Source: Candidatus Cohnella colombiensis (GTDB lineage: Bacteria > Bacillota > Bacilli > Paenibacillales > Paenibacillaceae). Taken from it: a stretch of DNA of 64,000 nt. Location of the stretch: contig CP119317.1 of NCBI GenBank assembly GCA_029203125.1, positions 3,224,001 to 3,288,000 on the forward strand, in the 5' to 3' direction. The notes beneath the pieces are model-generated. The model was given only the letters and a program-made list of their open reading frames with translations. It was not told the DNA's origin and did no database searches. This document shows positions 48,187 to 56,915 of the stretch, piece by piece; position 1 is the first letter of the stretch; each line of letters starts with the position of its first letter. Both the position numbers and the translations under genes were made by a program.

Positions 48187-49293
48187 ATGAGCACAAGTGC
48201 AACAGCAATACGCTTTCCTTGCGCTGGCTGTGGCGGACCTATGATTTTCGATTCAGACAGTCAACACATGAAGTGCCAATATTGCGATGCTGAGCAGGAA
48301 ATTGATAATGTCTTATCACAGCCCGTGGAACACCCCTTTCACGGGTCAATCGATACCCCAGCTGAATTGCTAGATTGGGGTACCGAGCAAAAGACAATCC
48401 ATTGCGAAAGCTGTGGCGGAGAAACTCTCATCCCAGTCGGTCAAACGACGGTTACGTGCATTTTTTGCAATTCACCTAAGGTGCTTGAACAAGATCAAAT
48501 GCAGACCATACGTCCAGAGACACTTATTCCGTTCCAAATCTCTAGCGACAAAGCACTCAGAAGCTTCGCAGCTTGGAAAAAAAAGCGTTGGTTTCTTCCC
48601 AACAAATTTAAACGGATGAATGTGAGCTCCCAGCTACACAGTATATATATTCCATATTGGACCTACGATACCGAATCCTATTCCGTTTATCGCGCCGAGC
48701 GTGGGGTGTACCACTATCGAACGGTTCCACGAACACGCGTCGTTAATGGCAAGTCGGAAACCGTCATGGTACAAGAACGATATACGGTTTGGAATTGGGT
48801 AAACGGCGAATACGATCGTGCTTTCGATGACATTCTTATTCCCGCTTCCGGTCACTATAATCAAAATATGCTAGAAAGGCTCGGCGACTTCGATCTGCGT
48901 AATCTAGTGCCGTATAAACCTGATTACTTAAGTGGTTACGTGTCAGAACGCTACTCCGTATCTCGCGAGCAAGGATGGGATAAGGCGCAATCGAAAGCCG
49001 ACGATCAGTTGCGAGATGAAATTCGTAGACGGATCGGAGGAGACGAGGTTCGCAATCTGCGCGTCAGAACGAACTATAACGATGTCACATATAAGCATCT
49101 TCTGCTTCCTGTATGGAACGCTAACTACACCTATAAAACGAAGCAGTATTATTACATGGTGAACGGACAAACCGGCACAGTCTCCGGACACGTTCCACGA
49201 AGCCCATTGAAGATTACTCTATTCACGTTGTTCTGCTTAGCAGTCGCTGGCGTACTCTTATGGTTCTACTTGAACCAGCAACAGCCCATGTAA
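48187..49293 (+). CDS. Zinc-ribbon membrane protein (YdjG-like)
   Basis: About 368 residues. Two zinc ribbons near the N-terminus (CAGCGGPM...CQYCDAE, residues ~11-38; CESCGGETL...CIFCNS). A large beta-rich middle domain contains YIPYWTYDTESYSVYRAERG, and a C-terminal membrane helix (ITLFTLFCLAVAGVLLWFYL) leaves a short tail. The soluble domain is predicted to be cytoplasmic. ATG at 48187 follows GTGAGG; the gap to the SPFH gene is 14 nt. The pairing matches the YdjG/YdjI association in Bacillus, which supports the call. Confidence 0.8.
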   Translation: MSTSATAIRFPCAGCGGPMIFDSDSQHMKCQYCDAEQEIDNVLSQPVEHPFHGSIDTPAELLDWGTEQKTIHCESCGGETLIPVGQTTVTCIFCNSPKVLEQDQMQTIRPETLIPFQISSDKALRSFAAWKKKRWFLPNKFKRMNVSSQLHSIYIPYWTYDTESYSVYRAERGVYHYRTVPRTRVVNGKSETVMVQERYTVWNWVNGEYDRAFDDILIPASGHYNQNMLERLGDFDLRNLVPYKPDYLSGYVSERYSVSREQGWDKAQSKADDQLRDEIRRRIGGDEVRNLRVRTNYNDVTYKHLLLPVWNANYTYKTKQYYYMVNGQTGTVSGHVPRSPLKITLFTLFCLAVAGVLLWFYLNQQQPM

Positions 49294-49309
49294 GAGATTG
49301 GGCTGTTGC
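49278..49309 (+). other. Hairpin spanning the YdjG-like stop codon
   Basis: GCAACAGCCCA (49278-49288) and TGGGCTGTTGC (49299-49309) form an 11-bp perfect stem across the stop codon, followed by a second stem TGCGAA/TTCGCA. No T-run follows, so this is either a weak terminator or an mRNA-stabilising hairpin. The rest of the gap to 49636 shows only a 14-nt match (GCAAAAACGTCTTC, near 49326) to the start of the 95-bp element. I see nothing else in it. Confidence 0.65.
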
Positions 49310-49636
49310 GAAAGAATGACTTCGCAAAAACGTCTTCAACATTCTAGCTGATCGGTATTTGATCGAACATGTCGAAATGGTCATTCCAAGGATTATGATG
49401 TCACATAACCGTCCATAGAATCATCAAACCTGACACGATCAGGTAATAAATAGAAGTTAGTGCCTCGTCAGAAATGTCCGATCAAGTCGATCATTGGATA
49501 TCTAAAAGCAGTAAAATGCAAATAAGTATACAAAAAGTGCAAATAGATTCAGGCGATAATCTGGTCTCCTATTTCGTTGTAGACGTCATTTGGAATGATT
49601 CGACAAGCAGTAGACAACAAAGTTTGCCTCCTATTG

Positions 49637-49665
49637 TTGACATTGCGCAGTATTTAGACGATAAT
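49637..49665 (+). promoter_or_regulatory. sdpRI promoter
   Basis: TTGACA (49637-49642) and GATAAT (49660-49665) with exactly 17 bp between them. The -10 lies inside the first operator palindrome. Confidence 0.85.
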
Positions 49666-49696
49666 CTAAATATATAATTTAGATGATTATCTAAAT
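49652..49696 (+). promoter_or_regulatory. Tandem palindromic ArsR-type operator
   Basis: Two 20-bp palindromes, ATTTAGA-N6-TCTAAAT at 49652-49671 and 49677-49696 (period 25), cover the -10 and the transcription start. AT-rich palindromes like this are typical operators of ArsR-family repressors, so the downstream SdpR-like protein probably represses its own operon. Confidence 0.82.
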
Positions 49697-49747
49697 ATCG
49701 AAATAATAATGGAGCAGATGACTCATACAAAGGTGGGGAGATCCCAA

Positions 49748-50026
49748 GTGAATGATGCATTTAAAGCACTGTCCGATCCAACAAGACGTAAGATCTTGCA
49801 GTTGTTGAGGGAGCGCGACTTGAATGCTGGTGAAATTGCAGATCATTTCGACATTTCCAAACCAAGTATCTCTCATCATCTCAGTATCTTGAAACAATCC
49901 AAACTCGTTCAAGATGAACGACAAGGACAGTCAATCGTGTATTCCCTCAATTTAAGCGTAATGCAAGAAGCAATGGGTTGGTTTCTAGGTATGATAGGAA
50001 CGAAAGGAGATGCTCACAATGAGTGA
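49748..50026 (+). CDS. sdpR: ArsR-family repressor, SdpR-like
   Basis: 92 residues (MNDAFKALSDPTRRKILQLL...). The winged HTH shows AGEIADHFDISKPSISHHLSIL; no metal-binding Cys pair is present, as in SdpR. I choose the GTG at 49748 because GGTGGGGAG lies 7 nt upstream; the ATG 13 codons earlier has no site, and the shorter protein matches the B. subtilis SdpR length and start. It overlaps sdpI by 8 nt, so the genes are translationally coupled. In B. subtilis SdpR is titrated to the membrane by toxin-bound SdpI. Confidence 0.9.
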   Translation: MNDAFKALSDPTRRKILQLLRERDLNAGEIADHFDISKPSISHHLSILKQSKLVQDERQGQSIVYSLNLSVMQEAMGWFLGMIGTKGDAHNE

Positions 50027-50705
50027 AGAGAAGCTGGAGAACACACTAAAGTGGTCTAGGAAAGATTGGGTATTGCTCGCTGTGAATATCGCAATATTTG
50101 CCATTCTGTTTGTCATCTTCAACAGAAAGCTCCCTGATGAAGTGGCTAGCCACTACAACATTAGTGGAGAATTAGACCGGATGATGGGCAAGGTTGCATT
50201 CTGGATCATGTATGGTGCTATCGGCATTTTGCTACCATCATTCTTAGCTGCTTTACGAAAGATCGATCCTCGCAAACAAAACTACAATAAATTCGCACAA
50301 TCGTTCTATGTTATCCGCTTTGCAATCAGTATGTTCATTCATGGGATCATGCTTGTGATTATACTAGATAATCTCGATTACAACTTACCGATTCAAAATA
50401 TTCTATTAGGCGGTTTTGGATTGTTGTGGATCGTCATCGGTAATTATATGAGCCAAGTCCGCTCGAACTTCTTTGTCGGCATTAAAACACCTTGGGCGCT
50501 GTCCGATGAGCGTAATTGGAGGCTCACTCACCGGTTTGCTGCACGTTTCATGTTCATAGCCGGCATTCTTATGTTTGCAAGCACATGGTTTGTAGGGCAG
50601 ACATTCGTAGTTGTAATGATTATACTTGCGGGTACACTGATAAGCTCGCTTAGCCCAGTTCTCTACTCTTATCTTGTATATAGAAATAGTAATACTGAAG
50701 CTTGA
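50019..50705 (+). CDS. sdpI: SdpI-family membrane immunity/sensor protein
   Basis: About 228 residues with roughly six membrane helices. Family markers are PDEVASHYNISGELDRMMGK (the DUF1648 segment) and the C-terminal RSNFFVGIKTPWALSDERNWRLTHRFA motif. In B. subtilis SdpI protects against the SdpC killing peptide and relays its presence to SdpR. No sdpA, sdpB or sdpC gene is in this window, so the inducer here is unknown. Start ATG at 50019, 9 nt after AAGGAG. Confidence 0.92.
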   Translation: MSEEKLENTLKWSRKDWVLLAVNIAIFAILFVIFNRKLPDEVASHYNISGELDRMMGKVAFWIMYGAIGILLPSFLAALRKIDPRKQNYNKFAQSFYVIRFAISMFIHGIMLVIILDNLDYNLPIQNILLGGFGLLWIVIGNYMSQVRSNFFVGIKTPWALSDERNWRLTHRFAARFMFIAGILMFASTWFVGQTFVVVMIILAGTLISSLSPVLYSYLVYRNSNTEA

Positions 50706-50716
50706 TCGAGATGTTT

Positions 50717-52129
50717 TTACTTTTTCATTCCACGAGGGGGTAGTCCTGGGTCAACCGGGGGTGCTTCCTCGATTTCGTTGCTAGACTGTTCTTCAATACT
50801 TGCTGTCTCTGCCACAGCCTTTTCCACTTCTGCTGCAGCTTCATTAATGGCTTCCTGCAACAAACTGATTTGTCCCCGACGTCTCTTGATGCCCGCATAA
50901 CGCACATAATTCCACAGTGATTCTCGATTCGGAGAAGCTACATATTCTGCATCTTCGTCGGGCGCAAGCAGCAAACCAAGATGATAATGCTCTCCCGCAT
51001 ATCGTGCGCGCTGAATAAAGCGAACATGACCTTCGCGATTGATCACTTCAAGTTTACTGAACGCAGATTGAAGTCCTAACGCAACATGAAACTGTTCCTT
51101 CGTACGTACTGTTGCCCCATTCACTTTCGTAATGATTTCACCAGCTTGAAATTCCATCTCCACGGCAGGGGTATGAGGCAATACTGCTAATACTCGAACG
51201 CCTGCACGATCATTCGCATACAACAATTTGTGTCCTGCTTCCTTCATTGTGCTTAAATGCATTAAGCCATCATGAAGCAGAAACGCTGCAAGTGCAGCAA
51301 CTAGACTAAGGGGCGACCAATAAAAAGCGCCTACTGCCAGTGCAGTGATGACAACCCCATAAATAATTAATAAGTTACCCGTTGAGCGCGCTTTAACCTC
51401 TGGCCATTTCGTTGTTGTCCTTTCGCTGAAAGCGATCACGAGTGGAAAGGCTAGGAAGCCCCAGCTTGCGACATGATCCGTCATACCGAATAACGGTGTC
51501 CACGGCAAAGCAGCTCCTTCTCCCGGAATGAGCCACAATAAGGGAATCGGCCATACACCCGATAAGCTGTATGCTCCGATCGGGTTTCCGCGTTTACCTT
51601 CGAAATATAAAGGGATTGCTTGCTTCCCACTTTGCACGCGAATAATAATCCCTTCTGCAACATGAAGGAGACCAGCTATAATCATTAGACTCGGAACATC
51701 GATCGCAACAACGGTTTGCAATGGTTCATACCACAGAGACCCTTCTTCACCAATACCTGTCCAACTCAACACGACCTGAAGTACACCAAGCGCACCTGCA
51801 GCATATGCAAAGCAAATATAGCGCAAGCGAAATAATGCTAACACAGCCATCCCGATCCATATGCACACTAAAGTGCTATCCGTCAGCCTCGAACCAATCC
51901 CGACACTAACTAATGACAATATAAGCCCAATTGCAATACCAGCAAACACTCTCGTAACGACCAAGTATAATGAACTGTAAAGACGAACGTGATACAGCTT
52001 TCTTTGTAACTTCGTATTCGCCCGTACATGCCACCAAACCATAATTATCGCAACATAGTAATACGGCAATGTGAACAATCCAATTGCAGCTTGTCCAGCT
52101 TCCCGCAACAGCTCCAGTAGAGGTTCCAA
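50717..52129 (-). CDS. minJ: MinJ-like polytopic PDZ protein
   Basis: About 470 residues. Around eight hydrophobic helices occupy the first ~300 residues (for example YYYVAIIMVWWH, VFAGIAIGLILSLVSVGI, LIIYGVVITALAVGAFYW). A PDZ domain follows at ~309-379 (RVLAVLPHTPAVEMEFQAGEIITKVNGATVRTKEQF) and an acidic C-terminal tail (Glu/Ala-rich) ends it. In Bacillus MinJ bridges DivIVA and MinD to place the septum. Function here is inferred from architecture and from the neighbouring ctpB-ftsX-ftsE order. I favour a TTG start at 52129, 7-8 nt after AGGAGG; a GTG six codons earlier is less well placed. Confidence 0.8.
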   Translation of the reverse strand: MEPLLELLREAGQAAIGLFTLPYYYVAIIMVWWHVRANTKLQRKLYHVRLYSSLYLVVTRVFAGIAIGLILSLVSVGIGSRLTDSTLVCIWIGMAVLALFRLRYICFAYAAGALGVLQVVLSWTGIGEEGSLWYEPLQTVVAIDVPSLMIIAGLLHVAEGIIIRVQSGKQAIPLYFEGKRGNPIGAYSLSGVWPIPLLWLIPGEGAALPWTPLFGMTDHVASWGFLAFPLVIAFSERTTTKWPEVKARSTGNLLIIYGVVITALAVGAFYWSPLSLVAALAAFLLHDGLMHLSTMKEAGHKLLYANDRAGVRVLAVLPHTPAVEMEFQAGEIITKVNGATVRTKEQFHVALGLQSAFSKLEVINREGHVRFIQRARYAGEHYHLGLLLAPDEDAEYVASPNRESLWNYVRYAGIKRRRGQISLLQEAINEAAAEVEKAVAETASIEEQSSNEIEEAPPVDPGLPPRGMKK

Positions 52130-52243
52130 GCTCCCTCCTCCTTCCACAACCTACTACCTATTCGACAGTACAAACCGTAAATCCTCTATGCAAGTACCCG
52201 ATTATGAGGGGCTTCTTAAATCCACTTCCATAGCCCCCCGTTG

Positions 52244-53713
52244 TTACTCGTTGATCAATGCTCTTGCTTGTTCGTATGCCACTTGAAGTTGCTCATCTTT
52301 CAATGGATTATGTATAACGGCATATAGCATTTCTTCCAAACGTTGAGCCGTATCCCTAGTTACCTCTCCCGATTCCGGAAGCACCTGCTCGTTTTGAAAT
52401 TTTTTCAATGCTATACGAGTACCTATACTGAAATATCCATCCTGACGATCTGCCGGAAAACCTACACCTGCTAAAATAAGTTGAAGATTCCTTACCGCAT
52501 CGCCTGTCGTGTCGTATTTCAATACCTTATCTCGCGGCAATTGAGAAGCGAGGAAGTATTCAGGTTGTGCAACCACGATATCTGGAGCAATCCCGATCTT
52601 ATTCACCCAAGTGCCATCCGGCAATAACCATTTAGATACGGTTAGCTTAATTATACTACCATCACCAAGATCCTCATTATTAGAAACTTGAACAGTACCT
52701 TTTCCGTATGTGGTTTCGCCTATTAGAATAGCTCCCGCAGATTGCTTTAATGCACCCGCTAATATCTCTGCAGCACTTGCGCTGCCTTGATTCATTAATA
52801 CGATGATCGGATATGGCTTCGCTATTGCAATCCCTTTGTCCGCGGTCTCTATTACAGTTTTACCGCTACGATGAGCAACTTGCATAATAGGCTTTCCCTT
52901 AACGATGAACAATTCTGCAACAGCCTCTACCGATTGAACGATCCCGCCTGGGTTATCTCTGACATCAATAACTAATGCATGGATTCCAAGCTTCTCCAAA
53001 GCTTTCAACTCAATACTGACCTGTTCCGCGGTATCGAACGTAAATTGGTTAATTGCAATATAGCCAATACCGTCATCTGTGCGCTCTGAATGAACGGTTT
53101 CGAGATCAATCCGATCTCTGACAAGCTCCAAATCGATCGGTTCTGATACTCCGTCACGTCGTACCTTCAGCTTAGCCTTAGTCCCCTTTGGACCACGGAT
53201 GAGTGTGGCAGCATCTACTAAACTGAGCCCTAATAAACTTTGACCGTTCACAGATAGTAGTTCATCGCCCGAAAGCAGACCCGCACGATCAGCGGGAGAA
53301 CTTCGGATTGCCGACTGTACGACAATTGCTCCATTTTCACTCGTGAGTTCAGCTCCAATACCCGTAAAAGCCCCTTGTAGCACGTCGGTAAAAGCTTCTG
53401 CTTCCGCTTCGGTCTTATAGATCGAATAAGGATCATCAAGTGACTCGACCATCCCTTGAATAGCCCCATCAATTAAGGTGCTGCGTTTGGTATCGATATA
53501 ATACTGCTTGCGGATAAATTCAAATGCACGGTTCAGCTTATTAAATTCATTCTGCGTAAATCCCTGTTCTCCTGATACAATCGGAGAAGAAACCCTTGGT
53601 TCTGAAGAGGAACTCATCAACCCAGGAAAGCTCATTACCATATATACGATTGATCCAGTTGCAATCGCTGTTAATACCATGAAAGCCAATACAGTACGAC
53701 CCCGAAACCACAC
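52244..53713 (-). CDS. ctpB: S41 carboxyl-terminal processing protease (CtpB-like)
   Basis: About 489 residues. N-terminal membrane anchor (RTVLAFMVLTAIATGSIVYMVM), PDZ (AIRSSPADRAGLLSGDELLSVNGQSL), S41 catalytic core with nucleophile Ser near residue 311 (MNQGSASAAEIL) and general-base Lys near 338 (TTYGKGTVQV), and a C-terminal peptidoglycan-binding domain (VRNLQLILAGVGFPADRQDGYF). In Bacillus CtpB signals in sporulation; wall-protein processing is also possible. GTG at 53713 sits about 10 nt after GAGGAG; a TTG twelve codons upstream is the alternative. Downstream of the ftsEX-M23 unit. Confidence 0.9.
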   Translation of the reverse strand: MWFRGRTVLAFMVLTAIATGSIVYMVMSFPGLMSSSSEPRVSSPIVSGEQGFTQNEFNKLNRAFEFIRKQYYIDTKRSTLIDGAIQGMVESLDDPYSIYKTEAEAEAFTDVLQGAFTGIGAELTSENGAIVVQSAIRSSPADRAGLLSGDELLSVNGQSLLGLSLVDAATLIRGPKGTKAKLKVRRDGVSEPIDLELVRDRIDLETVHSERTDDGIGYIAINQFTFDTAEQVSIELKALEKLGIHALVIDVRDNPGGIVQSVEAVAELFIVKGKPIMQVAHRSGKTVIETADKGIAIAKPYPIIVLMNQGSASAAEILAGALKQSAGAILIGETTYGKGTVQVSNNEDLGDGSIIKLTVSKWLLPDGTWVNKIGIAPDIVVAQPEYFLASQLPRDKVLKYDTTGDAVRNLQLILAGVGFPADRQDGYFSIGTRIALKKFQNEQVLPESGEVTRDTAQRLEEMLYAVIHNPLKDEQLQVAYEQARALINE

Positions 53714-53814
53714 GAGATTCCCACTCCTCAATGTCAGCCTATCTCGCAATTATAACGTGATTCTAGCATATTCCATCCTGCTTAACCATGATAATCAATC
53801 AAAATTTCCTAATA

Positions 53815-53867
53815 TTGAAAAACAGCCATCATCCGTCTACTTCGTCGGAAGAATGGCTGCTCCTCAA
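53815..53867 (-). terminator. Terminator after the M23 hydrolase gene
   Basis: Minus-strand AGCCATTCTTCCGACGAAG pairs imperfectly with TAGACGGATGATGGCTG, followed by TTTTTC, 10 nt after the gene end. It also explains the separate start of ctpB. Confidence 0.85.
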
Positions 53868-53875
53868 TACATCCT

Positions 53876-55057
53876 TTATTTCAAATATTTTGCCGGATTG
53901 ACATGTGCTCCGTTTTCCCGCACTTCAAAATGCAGGTGGTATCCCGTCGCAACTCCACTCATACCGACTTCGCCGATTTTGTCTCCTCGACTGACGACAT
54001 CACCATTATTCACCCTAATGCTTCCTTGAAGCATATGTCCATAGACCGTCCACAATCCACCACCATGATCGATGATTACGCAATAGCCATAGCTGCTATA
54101 AAACTGCGCAACGATAACCGTTCCTGCTTCTGCTGCATAGATCGGCGTGCCTCTTGATACCGCCATATCGATTCCACTATGTGTATGCTTCTTGCCTGTG
54201 ACTGGATGAATCCGAGTTCCATACGAAGATGACTCTCTATACTCCGTATGTAGTGGCATGCCGAGCTTTCCACCTTTGTAGTAGAGCTTTTCTTTTTCTT
54301 TCTTCTGCTCTTTGATCAAATCCGCTTGCTTCTTCGCTATTTCCATCAGCTTATTTTGTTGTTCTTCGCCAATTTCCTCATATTCTTCTATCTGTGCATC
54401 AACTTGCGATATTCTCTGTTCTTTTTCCCTTTCGCTCGCTTCGAGGGACTTCTTTTCCTGCTCTAGTTGTGCATAAAGTGCTTTAATAGATACAAGCTCA
54501 TCCTCAACCTGCTGCTTCTTCTGTTCAACGAGTTCCATATATTGCTGCTTCTGCGTTGCGATCTCATTATCCTGAGTGACGATCGACTCTACCGTATCTA
54601 GCCGATTTAAAAAATCTGAAATGCTAGACGCATTGAGCAACACATCAAGAAAAGATACTGGACCTGCAGTATACGCCATTCGTACGCGCGCATCCATCAT
54701 TTCAATTCGATTATCGCGTTGAACGATCGCATCCTCGTACTCTTCACCCGTAACACGTACAACTTCTTCAGCTTCGGCAATCTTCAGCTTCGTTGCTTCG
54801 ATTTTTTGATGTGCACCATCAATTTGTGCAATCAATTGCTCAATCTCCGCTTGAGTTGATTTCTTCTCACCATTGAGCTTATTCACAGATCTTTCTGCGT
54901 TCTTCTGTTCTTTCTCCACCTTAGCCTGCTGCTGCTTAAGCGTCTTTAGCTCCTTCTCAATTTCCTCGAGCTTGGATAACGCTTGTCCTTCATAGGGTCG
55001 AACGACAATACAACTAAACACTAGCATAGCTAACAACACTATGATTTTCTTTCTCAC
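53876..55057 (-). CDS. M23 peptidase with coiled coil (EnvC/CwlO-type murein hydrolase)
   Basis: About 393 residues. Signal peptide (KKIIVLLAMLVFSCIVVRPY), a long PcsB/EnvC-type coiled coil (~25-255), and a C-terminal LytM domain with zinc ligands intact: HSGID, and HLHFE near the end. In this position it is the probable partner activated by FtsEX, as EnvC or CwlO are elsewhere. It could be an active endopeptidase because the HxxxD and HxH motifs are complete. GTG at 55057 is 6 nt after AAGGAGG; the ATG two codons earlier abuts the site. 46 nt after ftsX. Confidence 0.9.
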   Translation of the reverse strand: MRKKIIVLLAMLVFSCIVVRPYEGQALSKLEEIEKELKTLKQQQAKVEKEQKNAERSVNKLNGEKKSTQAEIEQLIAQIDGAHQKIEATKLKIAEAEEVVRVTGEEYEDAIVQRDNRIEMMDARVRMAYTAGPVSFLDVLLNASSISDFLNRLDTVESIVTQDNEIATQKQQYMELVEQKKQQVEDELVSIKALYAQLEQEKKSLEASEREKEQRISQVDAQIEEYEEIGEEQQNKLMEIAKKQADLIKEQKKEKEKLYYKGGKLGMPLHTEYRESSSYGTRIHPVTGKKHTHSGIDMAVSRGTPIYAAEAGTVIVAQFYSSYGYCVIIDHGGGLWTVYGHMLQGSIRVNNGDVVSRGDKIGEVGMSGVATGYHLHFEVRENGAHVNPAKYLK

Positions 55058-55109
55058 GAACATCCTCCTTCACAACGATGATCCGGAATTGGCATTGAGT
55101 AGGCTCGCC

Positions 55110-56027
55110 TTACACCTTCAAATATTTGCGAACTGAAAGTGTGCTTCCCCAAACGCCTAACACAGTACCCAATGCAACTAAGAGACCACCAACAAGCCAT
55201 TTCACTTCTTCGATCGATGCTGTCTGGATTTGGTAAAGCCCGAACGCTACTGTACCCGTACCCATTAATTTGGTATAGCCATATAAAAGTAATATCGACG
55301 TAATCGTTGAGCCTATAAAACCAATCAGAGCACCTTCTATGAAAAACGGCCAGCGAATAAAACCGTTCGTTGCACCAACGAGCTTCATGATTCCAATTTC
55401 CCGACGTCTTGCCAGAATCGTCATCTTAATCGTTGTAGCGATAAGGAACATAGCCATTACTGCTAGACCAATCACGATGAACAATCCGAAATTTCGAATC
55501 GCGTTCGTAATTTTAAACAGTCTTTCGATTGCTTCCTTGCCATATTTCAGCTTCGTAATCGGCTGTTCAGGATCAGTCAAATTAATCGCTTCAATCTGCT
55601 TGACGACAAGATTAATTTTTTGAGGTTCAAATACATCGATTTCAAATTTGTCCGGAAGTGGATTCGTATCTTCCTCGTAACCTTCTAAAGCTTCCTTCCC
55701 TTCATCGCCCATCGATTGACGGAAACGTTCAAGCCCTTCCACTTTCGACACGAATGTAACTTGCTTAACTTCAGGAATTCGCTTAATCACTCGTTCAACT
55801 TCATCAATCTTAGCTTGTTCTATGTCTGTGCGGAGAAAGACAGTAACTTGAGCTTGACTGTCTAATTGATCCGCAATCTTATTCAAGTTCAAGGAGAGTA
55901 GTAGAAACACACCGAGAATAAATAACGAAACCGCAATCGAGCTAATCGATGCGAAAGACATCCAACCATTCCGAAAAACATTTCTAAATCCTTCGCGAAT
56001 GTGGCGGGCAATGGTACTAAATTTCAT
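55110..56027 (-). CDS. ftsX: Cell division ABC transporter permease FtsX
   Basis: About 305 residues with four membrane helices (MSFASISSIAVSLFILGVFLLL; FGLFIVIGLAVMAMFLIATTI; PFFIEGALIGFIGSTITSILLLYGY; WLVGGLLVALGTVLGVWG) and an extracellular loop (QAQVTVFLRTDIEQAKIDEVERVIKR). With FtsE it transmits ATP-driven change to wall hydrolases. ATG at 56027 is 7 nt after AGAGGGGAG and overlaps the ftsE end by 11 nt. Confidence 0.95.
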   Translation of the reverse strand: MKFSTIARHIREGFRNVFRNGWMSFASISSIAVSLFILGVFLLLSLNLNKIADQLDSQAQVTVFLRTDIEQAKIDEVERVIKRIPEVKQVTFVSKVEGLERFRQSMGDEGKEALEGYEEDTNPLPDKFEIDVFEPQKINLVVKQIEAINLTDPEQPITKLKYGKEAIERLFKITNAIRNFGLFIVIGLAVMAMFLIATTIKMTILARRREIGIMKLVGATNGFIRWPFFIEGALIGFIGSTITSILLLYGYTKLMGTGTVAFGLYQIQTASIEEVKWLVGGLLVALGTVLGVWGSTLSVRKYLKV

Positions 56028-56703
56028 ACCCGTACTCCCCTCTCTGCTCATCGCGTACAACTCGACCATTCTCGATCGCGATTACACGCTTCCGAAGGGT
56101 ATTCACGATTTCCTTATTATGTGTTGCCATCACGATTGTTGTCCCACGGAAATTAATTTCCTCTAGCAGCTTCATAATATCCCAGGATGTCTCAGGGTCC
56201 AAGTTACCTGTTGGCTCGTCCGCAACAATGACTGCAGGATTGTTAACGATCGCCCTCGCAATTGCAATTCGTTGCTGCTCTCCACCAGATAGTTGTGCAG
56301 GCAAACTATTCGCTTTATGCTTTAAGCCGACTAGATCAAGAACCTCCAACGTCCGACGTTTTATAATGCGACGTGGCATCTCGATGACTTCCATCGCGAA
56401 CGCGACATTCTCATAAGCGGATAACTTAGGTAGCAATTTATAGTCTTGAAACACAACTCCGATGTTACGACGAACGTACGGAATTTTGCGATGCTTGAGC
56501 TTGCCAATATTAAAACCGTTCACAGAGATTTGCCCTTTGGTAGGCACCTCTTCACGATAAATTAACTTCATAAAGGTCGATTTACCTGCACCCGATGGTC
56601 CGACAATATATACAAATTCATTACGATCAATAACGACATTAACCCCCTGCAATGCTGTTGTACCGTCAGGGTATGTTTTCCATATGTCTTGCATATCTAT
56701 CAC
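56017..56703 (-). CDS. ftsE: Cell division ABC transporter ATPase FtsE
   Basis: 228 residues. Walker A GPSGAGKSTFMKLI near residue 36, LSGGEQQRIAIARA signature, Walker B VIVADEPTGNLDPE, and ATHNKEI with the switch His. GTG start at 56703 after AGGAAG. First gene of ftsE-ftsX-M23, and the 947-nt repeat-rich region lies upstream. The protein is the cytosolic ATPase of the FtsEX complex. Confidence 0.96.
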   Translation of the reverse strand: MIDMQDIWKTYPDGTTALQGVNVVIDRNEFVYIVGPSGAGKSTFMKLIYREEVPTKGQISVNGFNIGKLKHRKIPYVRRNIGVVFQDYKLLPKLSAYENVAFAMEVIEMPRRIIKRRTLEVLDLVGLKHKANSLPAQLSGGEQQRIAIARAIVNNPAVIVADEPTGNLDPETSWDIMKLLEEINFRGTTIVMATHNKEIVNTLRKRVIAIENGRVVRDEQRGEYGYEI

Positions 56704-56874
56704 AGTATCACTTCCTGTTAATATTCAGACTTTAGATACTTCGACATCATGCCTGGAATTCCTTTCTTTGTCGAGGTTTATCTATTTATTCCTCCGTATT
56801 TTATCGTTGAAAGGCAACTCTAGCAACCGCTTATAGCTTTATTTAGAATTTTTTAATCTTTAAAGAGTTGGATA

Positions 56875-56904
56875 GGGGCGAGGTGGAGGTGGGGGTGGGG
56901 GGTA
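56875..56904 (+). repeat. G-rich tract
   Basis: Reads GGGGCGAGGTGGAGGTGGGG followed by GTGGGGGG, a purine-rich G run with two- and five-base G blocks. It could form a quadruplex with two-tetrad or irregular loops but does not fit the strict four-GGG pattern. Confidence 0.6.
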
Positions 56905-56915
56905 AAAAGGATTTA

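Noticed and set aside
49474..49677. 67-codon plus-strand ORF before sdpR
   Set aside because: It runs through the sdpRI promoter and operator, has no ribosome binding site, and resembles no family I know.
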